Shown here one piece after another: positions 11,754 to 22,629 of a stretch of DNA of 64,000 nt. Both the position numbers and the translations under genes were made by a program. The DNA is from Luzula sylvatica. Lineage: Eukaryota; Streptophyta; Magnoliopsida; Poales; Juncaceae. The stretch is taken from contig OX326956.1 of NCBI GenBank assembly GCA_946800325.1, positions 41,351,052 through 41,415,051 on the forward strand, read 5' to 3'. Numbering within the stretch: position 1 is the stretch's first letter; every line of letters starts with the position of its first letter. A model generated the notes under the pieces. It was not told the origin of the DNA. It did not search any database and saw only the letters and a program-made list of their open reading frames with translations.

Positions 11754-12488
11754 TCTTATGTATAAAGTAGAAAAAAATCTTGCAATTCTAAGCTTCCACG
11801 TCATCAGGAGTTTTTTTGTAAAAAAATATTTTTTAAATTTACATTTTGGTCCATTTTATTTACATTTTTGTCCTTTTTATTTTACATTTTAGTCCTTTTG
11901 TTTACATTTTGGTCCTTTTTTATTTATATTTCGGTCCTTTTTTACATTTTGGTCATTTTTATTTATATTTTCGTCCTTTTTAGTTTTAATTTACATTTTT
12001 GTCCTTTTTTCATTTTGGTCCTTTTTATTTACATTTCGGTCATTTTTTACATTTTTAATTTATATTTTGGTCCTTTTTATTTATATTTTGGTCCTTTTTA
12101 GTTTTGATTTATATTTTGGTCCTTTTTATTTACATTTTGGTCCTTTTTATAGGTCCTTTTTATTTTACATTTTGGTCCTTTTTATTTTATATTTTGGTCC
12201 TTTTTTACATTTGGTCTTTTTTTCCTATTTTACATACATATTAAAATTTGCGAATATGTACTGATTATATTAATCGATTTTAGAAGCACCTGAACAAATG
12301 CTATTTAAATATCCGTGATAGACTAATTTCATGAACCTTATGCATCTATTGACATCATGATATTTGCAAATATGTCATGATTAGATTAATTTAGTTCAAA
12401 CGCATGCGGCTTAATTCGCACACGCTTTAATTATATTTAAATAATTATATAAAAAAAACCCCGCGCAATTGCGCGGGGATAAAGCTAG
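11754..12488 (+). mobile_element. Non-autonomous Helitron with TTTTGGTCC minisatellite
   Basis: The 3-prime end is clear: the palindrome ccccgcgcaattgcgcgggg (12459-12478), six spacer bases, then CTAG at 12485-12488 and host T. The proposed 5-prime end is TCTTATGTATAAAG at 11754 after host A. It is followed within 60 bp by a ccacgtcatca motif that often occurs near plant Helitron starts. The body (11845-12215) is an array of roughly 20-bp units reading tacattttggtccttttta. No Rep/helicase. The 3-prime end is firm, the 5-prime end is an inference. Confidence 0.7.
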
Positions 12489-12489
12489 T

Positions 12490-14256
12490 ATTAAATTAGA
12501 TTTGGTAAAAAATCTCCTCTCTTACGGTTCCACGTGAGCAGCTGCTCTTATTTTTTTTTTAAGATTTTATGTGAATGCTTTCCTCGAGTTATGTGTTGCT
12601 TTTATTTCTGACCGTTTGATATGCATGTGCTTCATGTGGACCGTGTGATTCATCTCATCATAAAATTCCTCTCATGTCTTCTTCTGACCGTGTGATGTGT
12701 GAGGATTGTTATGGGCCATGTGATAATGTCGGTTTAGCATTTCCCTCAATGATCTCGGTGTTTGTGGTATGTTATTTCTCTTTTTATGGTCTATGGTGTT
12801 TGTTCCATGGACCGGTGTGTCTAGGTGTTATATATGGCCGTGCTCCGTGTACGTGGTATGAGCCTTGGGTCTTCTCTGGTGTATCACTCATGTTTCCCTA
12901 TACAAGTCTGCTAATTGCTATCGCCCATTCATCTTCTCCGTTCACCATTTCTCCATGCACCTTTTTATAAAAATATATTATTTGTAAAATAATATAAATC
13001 CCAACTCGAAAGCTGTAAATATATTTTTATTTTTATTTATAAAATAACTGAATACCAATTTGATATTCATTTAAAATTTTATTCATTTTTTTGTATATAA
13101 TCTAAATATAATTTAAAATTTATTCATTTTTTTGTATTTTTTAAAATTAACTAAATGTGTTCGATCTGAGATGGGAAAGGCTTATGCCGAGCTCTGGCCA
13201 AGAGCAGAAGGGAAACCCACGTCAGGCTCGTCAATGTGAAGTATTGTGAACCAGACTTGTCGATTGGAAAATGGCTACTTGTAAAATTATTTGTATCTTT
13301 TGTTTGATTCGAGTGTATTTTTAGGTTTGTAATTTTGTTCTCAATTTTGTGTTTCACGTTATATAATTACTTACACATATATTGTACCAACATGTGTCAC
13401 AATTATATCATTCACAATAAAATGCGTGTTTCAAATTTTGTATCACATTATTCCAATAAATATAATATTAACTTATTACTATACCAATATCATGTAAATT
13501 ATGAGAATTTCAATGATAAAACAAATTAAATATCCACCCGCAACAAAGTCGTGGGTATTGTTATAGTAGAAAACTAGGAAAAAATGACATCATACAAATA
13601 TAATATTTCCCAATATGAACACCATTGTGAGCACTGGGTTGAAGCTTCTTTGTTTTATTTACTTTGCTTATTGCCTACAACAACAAATAGGACTGCAATT
13701 ACAAACTTAACGATTTTGAACAATTGTGAATTAGGGGTTAATTGAAGCATATTTAGTCTTTAAGTACCTGATGAAGGAAAGCAATCTAGATGGCGAGAGT
13801 AGTCCGTCTCTCTCTATCCACTCTAGGCCCACTGATTGCATTTCGTGATTACCGCAATTAACTGAATAAGAAAGATTTGGAAGTAGTAATTGTTAATATT
13901 TGATTTCATATGTCGCACATCTTTACCGCAATCAACTCTCTGAGGATTTTGATGTTACCACAACCAAAATAATTGCCCCTAATTAATCCAATTACACCAA
14001 TACATTCTCAATTAATCCTAATTCATAATAACAAATCATTATCCCCTGATAACTAACCATATTTCAGAAATATGCGACCATGTTATCCCTAGCTAATCAA
14101 ATTGACATGTATGCATTCACAAATAACCCTAATTTTGGACCTATTCACCTTAATCGTTAATCCACGACTAATTAACAACAAATATATCATAAATTCATAA
14201 TCAATCAAATTCAGAAGAAAAACAATTGACCTTAATCCATTTTTCATCAAATCGAC
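12490..14256. other. Intergenic; possible gene scrap and a weak Helitron-like terminus
   Basis: A GC-richer patch at about 13155-13280 reads openly in several frames on both strands, but I recognise no family. At 13533-13576 an imperfect hairpin (ccacccgcaac...gtcgtgggta) precedes a CTAG, resembling a Helitron 3-prime end, but the base after CTAG is G rather than T. The 98-codon ORF at 12674-12970 has no recognisable domain. Otherwise AT-rich. Confidence 0.35.
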
Positions 14257-14601
14257 GTGATTGAGCTTTATCCATCTTGGACACCCCTTCGACTTCTTGC
14301 GACATCAGTAGCCACCATCAGAGAGGATTACTTGCGGCATCTTGAAGCTCTTCGCGAGAGAACAATCTGGAAGCCCTTCGCCGGAGCACTCTTGAAGCCC
14401 TCCGCTAATCGCCAAAAAACTTTTGAAGCCCTTCGCCAGTACAAAGAACTCATCCGTCGCCAGAACATTCCTCTGCCAGCACAATCTGTCGCCTATTCCT
14501 TCACTAAAACACTCGTCCTTCGCCAGGGAATGAGAATGAGAATGAGAAGAGAATATGGCGAGAAAGAACGAGAAAGAAGAGGTTGCGGGTTAATGGAATA
14601 G
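14257..14601 (+). CDS. Unrecognised 114-codon ORF built on a degenerate repeat
   Basis: The predicted protein is basic (many Arg) and ends in an Arg/Glu-rich stretch (RMRMRREYGEKERERRG). Its middle comes from imperfect repeats of a unit like ttgaagcccttcgcc, giving repeated EALR/KPFA phrases. I recognise no family, and no splice context or promoter is clear. It lies just before the 37-bp satellite. In the CACTA element at 54407-56226 a GA-rich stretch likewise precedes the subterminal repeats, so this may be part of a decayed CACTA element. It is probably not a functional gene. Confidence 0.2.
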   Translation: MIELYPSWTPLRLLATSVATIREDYLRHLEALRERTIWKPFAGALLKPSANRQKTFEALRQYKELIRRQNIPLPAQSVAYSFTKTLVLRQGMRMRMRREYGEKERERRGCGLME

Positions 14602-14699
14602 CGGGTCTTTTAATGGGTTTGTCATGTTAATGGATTTTGTGTAAGGGCATTTTAGTCGAATTTTAAATTTGCATGTTAACTAATTTAGTTTAATGATAT

Positions 14700-16350
14700 T
14701 TTATTGAAAGGCACTAAACCGTCATTTTGGATTTTTCAGCAGCGAAAAAAATAAAAGTACTGTTGCTTCATCTTTGGCAGCCACCAAAAGTAAACGGCAC
14801 TAAATCATCATAATTAGCAGCACCAAAGTAAATCATCATATTTAGCAGCACCGAAACTAAATCATCATATTTAGCAGCATCGAAAACCAAAAAATTCAAT
14901 AAAACTTTTTATTCGCTGCGATAAACAGAAAAAACACCAAAACTTCACTTTTTGGCAGCAAAAAGAGAAAACGGGACTAAAACTTCATTATTGCCTGGTT
15001 AAAAAGGAAAAGGCACTAAAACTTATTTTTGGCTGCGAAAGATCGTATCTGGCACTAATCCTTTATTTGGCAGCGAAAAAGCTTATAAGGCAGCAAAAGT
15101 TTCTTTTGGCAGCGGAAAGAAGAACGGCACTAAATGTAACTTTTGGCAGCAGAAACGAGAACGGCACTAATAGATACTATTGGCAGCCGAAACGAGAACG
15201 GCAGTAAAAGATACTTTTGGCAACGGAAAGGAGGACGGCACTAAAAGTCAATTTTGGCAGCCGAAACGAGAAGGCACTAAAAGATACTTTTGGCAGTGGA
15301 AATTAGATAGGCGGTAATAGATACTTTTGGCAGCAGAAATGAGAACGGCACTAAAATTTTCTTTTGGCAGCCTAAATGAGAACGGCGCTAATAGTTACTT
15401 TTTGCCGCCGAAAATAATAAGGGCACCAAAAGTTAATTTTGGCAGCGAAAATAAGAACGGCACTAAAAGTTACTTTTGGCAGCGGAAAAGTGAACGGACC
15501 TAAGTTATTTTTGGCAGCCGAAATGGGAAAGGCACTAAATGTTATTATTGGCAGTGGAAATGTGAAGGCACTAAAAGTTATTTTTGGCATCGGAAAAGAG
15601 AAAGGCACTAAAAGTTATTTTCGCTGCGGAAAGGATAACGGCGCTAATAGTTATTTTGCGCAGCGAAAATATGAACGGCCCTAATACTTATTTTTTTGCC
15701 GCCGAAAATAAAACGGCTCTAAAAGTTACTTTTGGCAGCCAAAATAAGAAAGCCACTAAAAGTAACTTTTGTCAGCGGAAAAGAAAACGGCCCTAAAAGT
15801 TATTTTTGGCAGCGGAAATGGGAAAGACACTAAATGTTATTTTTGGCAGCGGAAAATTGAAACGCACCAAATTAATTTTTTGGCAGCGGAAATGTGAACG
15901 GCACGAAAAGTTATTTTCGCAGCCGAAATGGTAAATGCACCAAGAGTTATTTTTGGCAGCCCAAAATAAAACGGCTCTAATAGAATCTTTTGGCAGCAGA
16001 AATGAGAACGGAACTAAAAGCAACTTTTGGCAGCTGAAAATAAAGGCACTAAAATTTACTTTTGGCAGCGGAAATTCTGGAGACACTAAAAGTATTTTTT
16101 GGCAGCTGAAATGAGAACGGCGCTAATAGTTATTTTTCGCAGCGGAAATGTGAATGGCACTAAAACATATTTTTGGCCGCGGAAAATAAAACTGCACTGA
16201 AAGTTACTTTTGGCAGCTGAAATGGGAACGGCCCTAAAAGTAACTTTGGCAGCAGAAAATAAAACGGCATTAAAAGATACTTTTGGCAGCGGAAATTAAA
16301 GTCACTAAAAGTTACTTTTGGAAGCGGAAATTTGAAAGACACTAAAAGTA
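14700..16350 (+). repeat. 37-bp satellite (GGCACTAAAAGTTACTTTTGGCAGCGG type)
   Basis: More than 40 variable copies of a roughly 37-bp unit built from ggcactaaaagttac, ttttggcagc and ggaaatgagaac. The first copies (14700-15000) are shorter and divergent; from about 15060 they are regular. Frequent ORFs on both strands (for example 15372-15608 and 15793-16086) arise because the unit lacks stops in some frames. The alternation of a GGCACTAAAAG block with a GGCAGCGG block resembles subterminal repeats of plant CACTA transposons, from which it may have expanded; no CACTA terminus is visible at either edge. Confidence 0.85.
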
Positions 16351-19300
16351 ATTTTTGTATTTGCTTGTCTTAAAAAATATTTTGAAAATACACAGTGGAA
16401 CAACTAACTGTTTTCTACATTTACATCCATACATAATATTTTGAAAATTTACAAGAGTATGCATTAATTTTTTTTTTATAAAAAAATATTCAACGGGAGC
16501 AAGATTCAAGAATATGCAATATATATATTTTTTTTTTCATAAAAGGCCTGTAGGCCACTGTACCACACTAACAACTACCCAATATTTGGAAAAATAAAAA
16601 TTGAGACCCTCTTAACTCTTAAGGTTAATTTGTCATATATATATATATATATATATATATAAGTCCGGCTATGCCGTTTATAATAGCGTTTAACGGTTTC
16701 GTGCTATTGTATAATAGCGTTTATAATAAAAATTATTATGTTCAAGTATAAGTATGGATCATATTTTCATTTGATAACTAAAAAATTAATCAAACACAAT
16801 AATTAAAATGAAATATATAAATATTAATTTTGTATACATCATATTTTAATATTCTGAAATACTAGTAATGTTTTAAAATAATTTATAATATTTCTCAATA
16901 TTTATAATTTTTGCATATATTAATTATATTTTAAAATATTTTCGTGTTTCTTTGAATTGGTAATGAGTCTAGCGTTACAGTTCATTACTAATTATTAGAA
17001 AACGCAAATATTTGAAATATAATTCATATTATAAATATTAAGAAAATGACAAAATAATTTAAAATAATTTAAAATAATATATAAAATCAATATTTAAAAT
17101 TATTTTAGTTATTTTGAGATTATGGTTATTAATTATATTCTTATATTAACACAATGAAAATATAATTTATACTTATATTTAAATGTAATAATTTCTTGAC
17201 GTAGATTTGTGTTTATTTATTTATTTAGATTATTGTGGGCAGTGTTTATTTATTTATTCAGATTATTGTGCTTGATTAATTTTTTAAATTAACATAATGA
17301 AAATATAATCCCTATTTAAGGAGAGGTTATGTTGTGATGTATCTCCACTTCATGTAAATTTGAGGGGAGGTTGAGTTACAGGAAAAGAGCGAGACAATGT
17401 AAGTCGACTTGCAGTAGTTTGGCAAATTACATCAAACCAAACAAAAAAAATAGATTAATGCAGTAGTTCGATTTACAATCTGACTGAGTTACTGCAAAAC
17501 AAACATGCCCTTAGATCATGATTGGATGGTGAGTTAACACCATTTAGTTTTCAAATTAAGGAAAGCATTAATGTTCGATATGTATATTCAATATTTAATT
17601 CATAAATTATTGCTCTGGAAAAAGAATATTAAAAAATCATATATATATTATTCCTCTATTCAATATATAGATGTGTCATGAGTTTCAAGGGCAACATATA
17701 AAAAATTGGATTTTACATATATTTCATTTGAAAATAACTGAAGAGAAGGTCAATTCTCCGCTGGTTGAGTTGTTATTTATTAAGGATTGCGTTGCGTTGA
17801 TGAAAAGATGAGAGTGAGTTCGCTCCATTTTAAAATCACTGGAGAGGAAGTATTTGTTATGTTCCTTTTGGTTTGTTGTTCAATATATATAAATAGAGGA
17901 AAACAAAGAAATTCACTTGAGAAGATGGGAAGATACTATTTAATACGCACTATGTTGTAATAAAAAATAAATTTAATTAGGATCTTTAAATTAAATCATA
18001 ATAATCAACTTGACACATTTAATACATATTTCTCAGTTTGAGTTTTTGTTTTGTATTGTTTTTAAAGGTATATATGATTTATTTATTTATTTTTGAACAT
18101 ATTTATTTATTTTTGCATATATTATAACATAATTTAATTTTTTATTGTAGGAATAAATTTAGCTTTTACGTCTTTTAGATATTTAATGTTTTAAACTTTT
18201 TTTAATTTTTTTGACCAAAGTGATATGATTTAAATGTTATTGACATTTAAAACAAGTAAACAAATTTGTCTTATGGGCAGAGCATCCCTAATTTGTTGCA
18301 CCCATGACCCATGTCATCAATTTATTTAGGACATGAAATTTCTTAAGCACCATTTAATTAATTAACAATCAATAGTATCCGTCTTGTAAATGAGCTGATG
18401 AAATTATACTCTCGACTCAAATTTGAACACACATCCTCTATATCCAAATTAAAATTAAAATACTTAATTAACACGGTTTAGATTTACAAAAAATACATAA
18501 TTAACTATACCGTACATGTAAGGTAATTAGGCAACCTTTGGAAATTACCATATTAATTTACAAAGAACATATATAATTAATTTTCAATTTGCTATGTATA
18601 TAGCATGACTTTACTTAATTGTTTGTGTATAACATGATACTTGATAGCATCTTTAATGTGTTTTTCTTTGTTTCTTTGGTTATTTATTGACTTTATTTAT
18701 TTCTTTGCGTAGCATGTAGAAAATGGATTGTGATTTGTGTTCAAGATTTATAGTTGTATTGTTAATTGTGGAATTAATTTGTGTTATTTGTTGCATCTAA
18801 TTTTTTTCGAATAAACTGTTAATTAAAAAAAAAATTGTATAAGACTAAATCGGTGCATAGTTGTTTAGCTTGAATTAATCACGGGTGATCCAATCACCTA
18901 ATTATTCTACAAATTTAATCCCCAAATGCGTGTCATCGTCTCAACAACAAAAATGAGCGAGTTAGGTTAATATCATTGCTTACTGTATTTCATTGATATG
19001 GTAACTGAAACGTGCTAACTGCTAATTGATATGGTAATTCGAATGTGTTAATTGACGTCTTTTTAAATGATATGTTAATTCATATGTCCATTCAAAAAAA
19101 CTATGTTAATTAAGGTGCCGATTAAATCTATGAAATAATATTTCTGAATTAACACTTCGTTAATCCATTCAAAATATTATTATGAACATAAATTAACACT
19201 TGGTTAATCCATATGTTTACACTTAAGTGGACTGGAAAAAGAAAATTAACATAAATTGACTGAAAAAGACTGAAAACGACTGCAATTAGCACCAAAAAAA

Positions 19301-19714
19301 TACTAAATTTTTTCAATTAGGCACAATAATTCGAGCAAAATAAAACATTGAAAAGCACAACTAATCGAAATAGCATACATATAAATAAATTTTCGACAAA
19401 TACCGAAACTTAACATCAAACCCTGAAATCAGAGAAACGATAATCATACCTTTGAATTCGACTCAAAAATTGTATTTTCAAGACGAAAACCAATCGATTG
19501 AACCCAAACAATCAGGAATGACTTAATAATCCCTGGAAATAAAGAAAAATAGATGATTTCAGTCCAAAAAAAGCCAAGTTCAGTAAAAAGAAAAAAAACA
19601 GTCCAAAAATATCGGCAAAAACCGAAAAACGTGAAATCCACAAAAAACCTAAAACCCTCACGAAATCGAAACGAAGGCACGAAATTTAGGATTTTGAGAC
19701 AAATCTGAGGGGGG
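16351..19714. other. Long AT-rich intergenic stretch
   Basis: I see no gene. It holds a (TA)n tract at about 16634-16662, an AGCGTTTATAATAGCG-type patch (16665-16730) like hAT subterminal sequence but without a found partner, and a pair of repeats reading taacanaatgaaaatataat near 17149 and 17291. A GGGCATGTTTGTTTTGCAG end (reverse strand, near 17512) resembles a PIF/hAT MITE terminus, but I could not find its mate. Confidence 0.45.

Positions 19715-19742
<28 letters not shown>
19715..19742 (+). repeat. (GT)n microsatellite followed by (AG)n
   Basis: About 14 GT units, with an AG run at about 19759-19777. The 112-codon reverse ORF across it (19444-19782) has no recognised domain. Confidence 0.9.
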
Positions 19743-19745
<3 letters not shown>

Positions 19746-19943
19746 GTCGGTGTGCTGAAGAGAGAGAGAGAGAGAGAAACATGTTAGGTCATGGTTAATA
19801 TACAAGCAGTAAAGATAAGTAATGATACTAAGCCCACTATTTCCTCACTTTTTTTCCCCCGAATGCTGATGTGGCATTTTTGGGAGTACCAGGTCACTAA
19901 AGCAATTTCAGTTCAAAAAACAAGCCTAAGAACAAATCATTTT

Positions 19944-20914
19944 GGGAAATTTATAAATAACCCCCTATCTTTTCTTGAATTTACAAAAAACCTCCTGAAT
20001 TTTGAGAAACTCCAAAAAACTCCCTACAATACAAAGTTTTCTTTTCAATTACCCCCCAAAAAAAATTTCGTGGTATTACAATTTTTTTGGGACCAAAATA
20101 CCCCTCTATTTTTCATCTTTAAATTTAATAAACATATTTTTGTATTATTATATTAATTTAAAATCACTATAAATATTTTTTAACATATACTAATTTTAAA
20201 AAACTATATGTCATATACATAATTTTAATTTTTAATTTTTTATATATTTTATCATGGAAAAAAAATTAAATAAAAATATAATATAAAAAATATTCCTGTT
20301 AATATCTTGACAAATTAATATTATTCTAGTATTTAATTTTAATGTTAAATAGTTATTAATAAAAATAGTTATTAAATAGTATTTCTGACCAAAATTAGCA
20401 ATGCATAAGTAAACCTCAAAACTAACATTAAAATAATATTGTCGTTAGTTCTAATTTCAACAGCTAATTTTATTTTAGCAGTTAATTTTGTAGTAATTAT
20501 TTTTATTAACTATTAGCAAATTAGCTGATGAAATAAATAGTTGTTAATAAAAATAATTACTAAAAACTAGCTACTAAAATAAAAAATAGTTACTACAAAA
20601 CGAGCTGCGAAAATAAAAATAGTTGTTGAAATTAAAATTAGCGGCCATATTATTTTAATCCTAGTTTTAATTAAAATAAGCGGCGAAAAAATTCATTCAT
20701 TCATTATTAAAATTAATATAATAATACAAAAAATTTAAAGATGAAAAATAAAGGGATATTTTTGTCCAAAAAAATTACAATACCATGAAATATCCCTTTA
20801 GGAGGATAATTGAAAAGAAAATTTTGTCTGTAGGTTTTTTTTTTTGAGTTTCTCAAAAGTTAGGAGTTTTTTTGTAAATTCAAGAAAAGATATGAGTTAT
20901 TTGTAAATTTGCCC
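19944..20914. mobile_element. Mutator-like MITE with about 200-bp TIRs
   Basis: The left end (gggaaatttataaataac) matches the reverse complement of the right end (gggcaaatttacaaataac). Homology runs on for about 200 bp through phrases such as cttttcttgaatttacaaaaa and gagaaactc. Flanks are atcatttt on the left and atcttttt on the right, 7 of 8 matching, a decayed target duplication. Between the TIRs lies AT-rich DNA that itself contains inverted TAGCTAATTTT/ACTAGCTACTAAAAT-like repeats. There is no transposase. Confidence 0.65.
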
Positions 20915-20952
20915 ATCTTTTTTTATCACCCATCGGAGAAGAGAGAGACAAA

Positions 20953-22629
20953 GGGGCCGTTTGATTTGAGTTATTTCACGTGACTTTGTAAGAAAAGAAA
21001 TGCATTTACATTTACGGTATAAATAACAAGTTCTGTCTTCTGTGTTTGATTTGAAAGAATCAAGTAGACGAGCAATTCCTACTTGGCTGTCCTTTCGACT
21101 CATTTTCCCTCATTTGTTGTCTCGCAAAATTATGGAGAAAACACCAGAAGTCTCTCATTTCACCGTCTCTTCCCGCCAAACTACATTTTTCTACCGTCTC
21201 TTCTTTCTCGCGGAGCTTCTCTCTCTCGCCTCTGAGGGGAGCATGGCACCTCCATCGCAGGTCACCCTCCCTTTCTCATCGCAGGTCTAGGGTTTTGTAG
21301 ATCTAGTTTCCAAATTTACAGATCGTGGATTGTCAATAACTTATTTGTATTACTCGTTTTGCTAGTTATTAATTTGATTGTCATAAATTCCTTGATTTCG
21401 ATTCCATAATTGATATTTGTCACCGAAAATTTTAATAATTTATTTGATTAGTTGATTCCACTCTCTAATAATATAGTTACTTTAATTAATTGATTGGTCA
21501 TTATCTCCATAACTAATATTTGTTTCTGATGAGGAATATTGTCTCTTGCATGTTGCTTTTAATTGAATATCAGTGTAGTTGATTGTCATTTGTCAGCATA
21601 GTTTGAAGTATTTCTCGTATCTAAAAAGATTGATATTTCACAGTAAAAAATATTCACCATATATCTCCATAATTGACAGAAAAAATCATTATAATTGCAA
21701 TAATTCATCAATAATATTAGTTTTCTAGAATATGTAATAATTGAATGAATGCTAATTGGTATAGGAGTCCGAAGCGACATCTCCCAATTCTAAAGGCAAA
21801 GCATCAGAGAAGCATCGTAGTTGGACCCCATCAGGAAGTGATTTCCTAGTGAAGTTTTTGGCAGAAGTGATGGGGATATTAGAAGTGGCGTTTTCAGTGA
21901 TTTTGGTGGTGGTTCCGGAGATGGTGGTTTCTCTTGATTTGGAGGTGGTATAAGTTTCGATGGTAATATGTGATCTAGTAGTTTTTGGCGTTTTCTTTGA
22001 CTTTGAACTGAATTTGTTCTTTATATGTGCGTTTCTCTGAACAAATTAGATAATTAGATTAACGGATCATGTCTTGAATAAATTTAAGTAATATTTGTTC
22101 AACGTTATTTCAGTACAATTATGTGTATGTTTGAATTAAGCAAATATTTATGCAACATAATAATTATTTCAATGGCCACTGTCAAAATTTATGAAAAATT
22201 AATCATTATTTCGTGCATCAGCCCTGTTAAATTTCTCTGAGTGGCTCTAATTGACTGTTTTTCTGATTGGCTCCGATTGAATGTTTATGCAATTTAACTA
22301 TGTATTATTGTTTCTCTGAGTGGTAAATAAATAGTATATAATAATACTTATTATTATTATTGTTTGGAATTGTGATTAAAAAGTTATTTAACTATGTATA
22401 ATTTTTCTAATGTATATCTTTAAACAATTATTCTAACTAATCAAATTCATTTTCAACTATTTTTTAATTTTCCTTCACATCAAACAATAAATTTGACTTT
22501 CCATTATTTTGAATTCTATCTTGTCAAATAATGCATGCGAGACATGAATATCCTTCAAATATTCCACTTTCCCTAGACAATGCAAGAATCCATCAATATC
22601 CTTCAAAATCACTTACATCAAACAGCCCC
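20953..22629. mobile_element. Deletion-derivative DNA transposon (PIF/Harbinger- or hAT-like)
   Basis: The left terminus GGGGCCGTTTGATTTGAGT pairs with the reverse complement of the right terminus, GGGGCTGTTTGATGTAAGT. Both ends are flanked by AAA, compatible with a 3-bp duplication. The interior has a CT-rich leader, a short ATG ORF beginning MAPPSQ at 21243, a possible intron, and then an exon-like ORF (21765-21953). This resembles the Myb/SANT accessory gene of PIF/Harbinger elements, but the nuclease transposase is absent. Superfamily assignment is uncertain. Confidence 0.5.
21765..21953 (+). pseudogene. Exon-like fragment, possible Myb/SANT-type transposon accessory protein
   Basis: A 62-codon frame starts after a TATAG acceptor-like site, begins ESEATSPNSKGKASEKHRSW and ends at TAA. 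A basic Lys/Ser linker leading to a RSWTP phrase recalls the start of the Myb/SANT-like domain encoded by PIF/Harbinger elements and related plant proteins. After FLVKFLAEV the frame turns hydrophobic with no domain, which suggests decay. The assignment is weak and rests on style plus the surrounding TIR element. Confidence 0.25.

Noticed and set aside
12674..12970. 98-codon ORF with Cys and aromatic residues
   Set aside because: No recognisable domain or gene context.
13533..13576. Helitron 3-prime end
   Set aside because: The hairpin is imperfect, the CTAG is far from it and is followed by G instead of T. Too weak to annotate as an element.
15372..16342. Several ORFs on both strands resembling a repeat protein
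   Set aside because: They follow the 37-bp satellite and lack conserved starts. The similarity between them comes from the DNA repeat.
14700..16350. CRISPR array
   Set aside because: Units are contiguous and variable with no unique spacers, and the DNA is plant nuclear.
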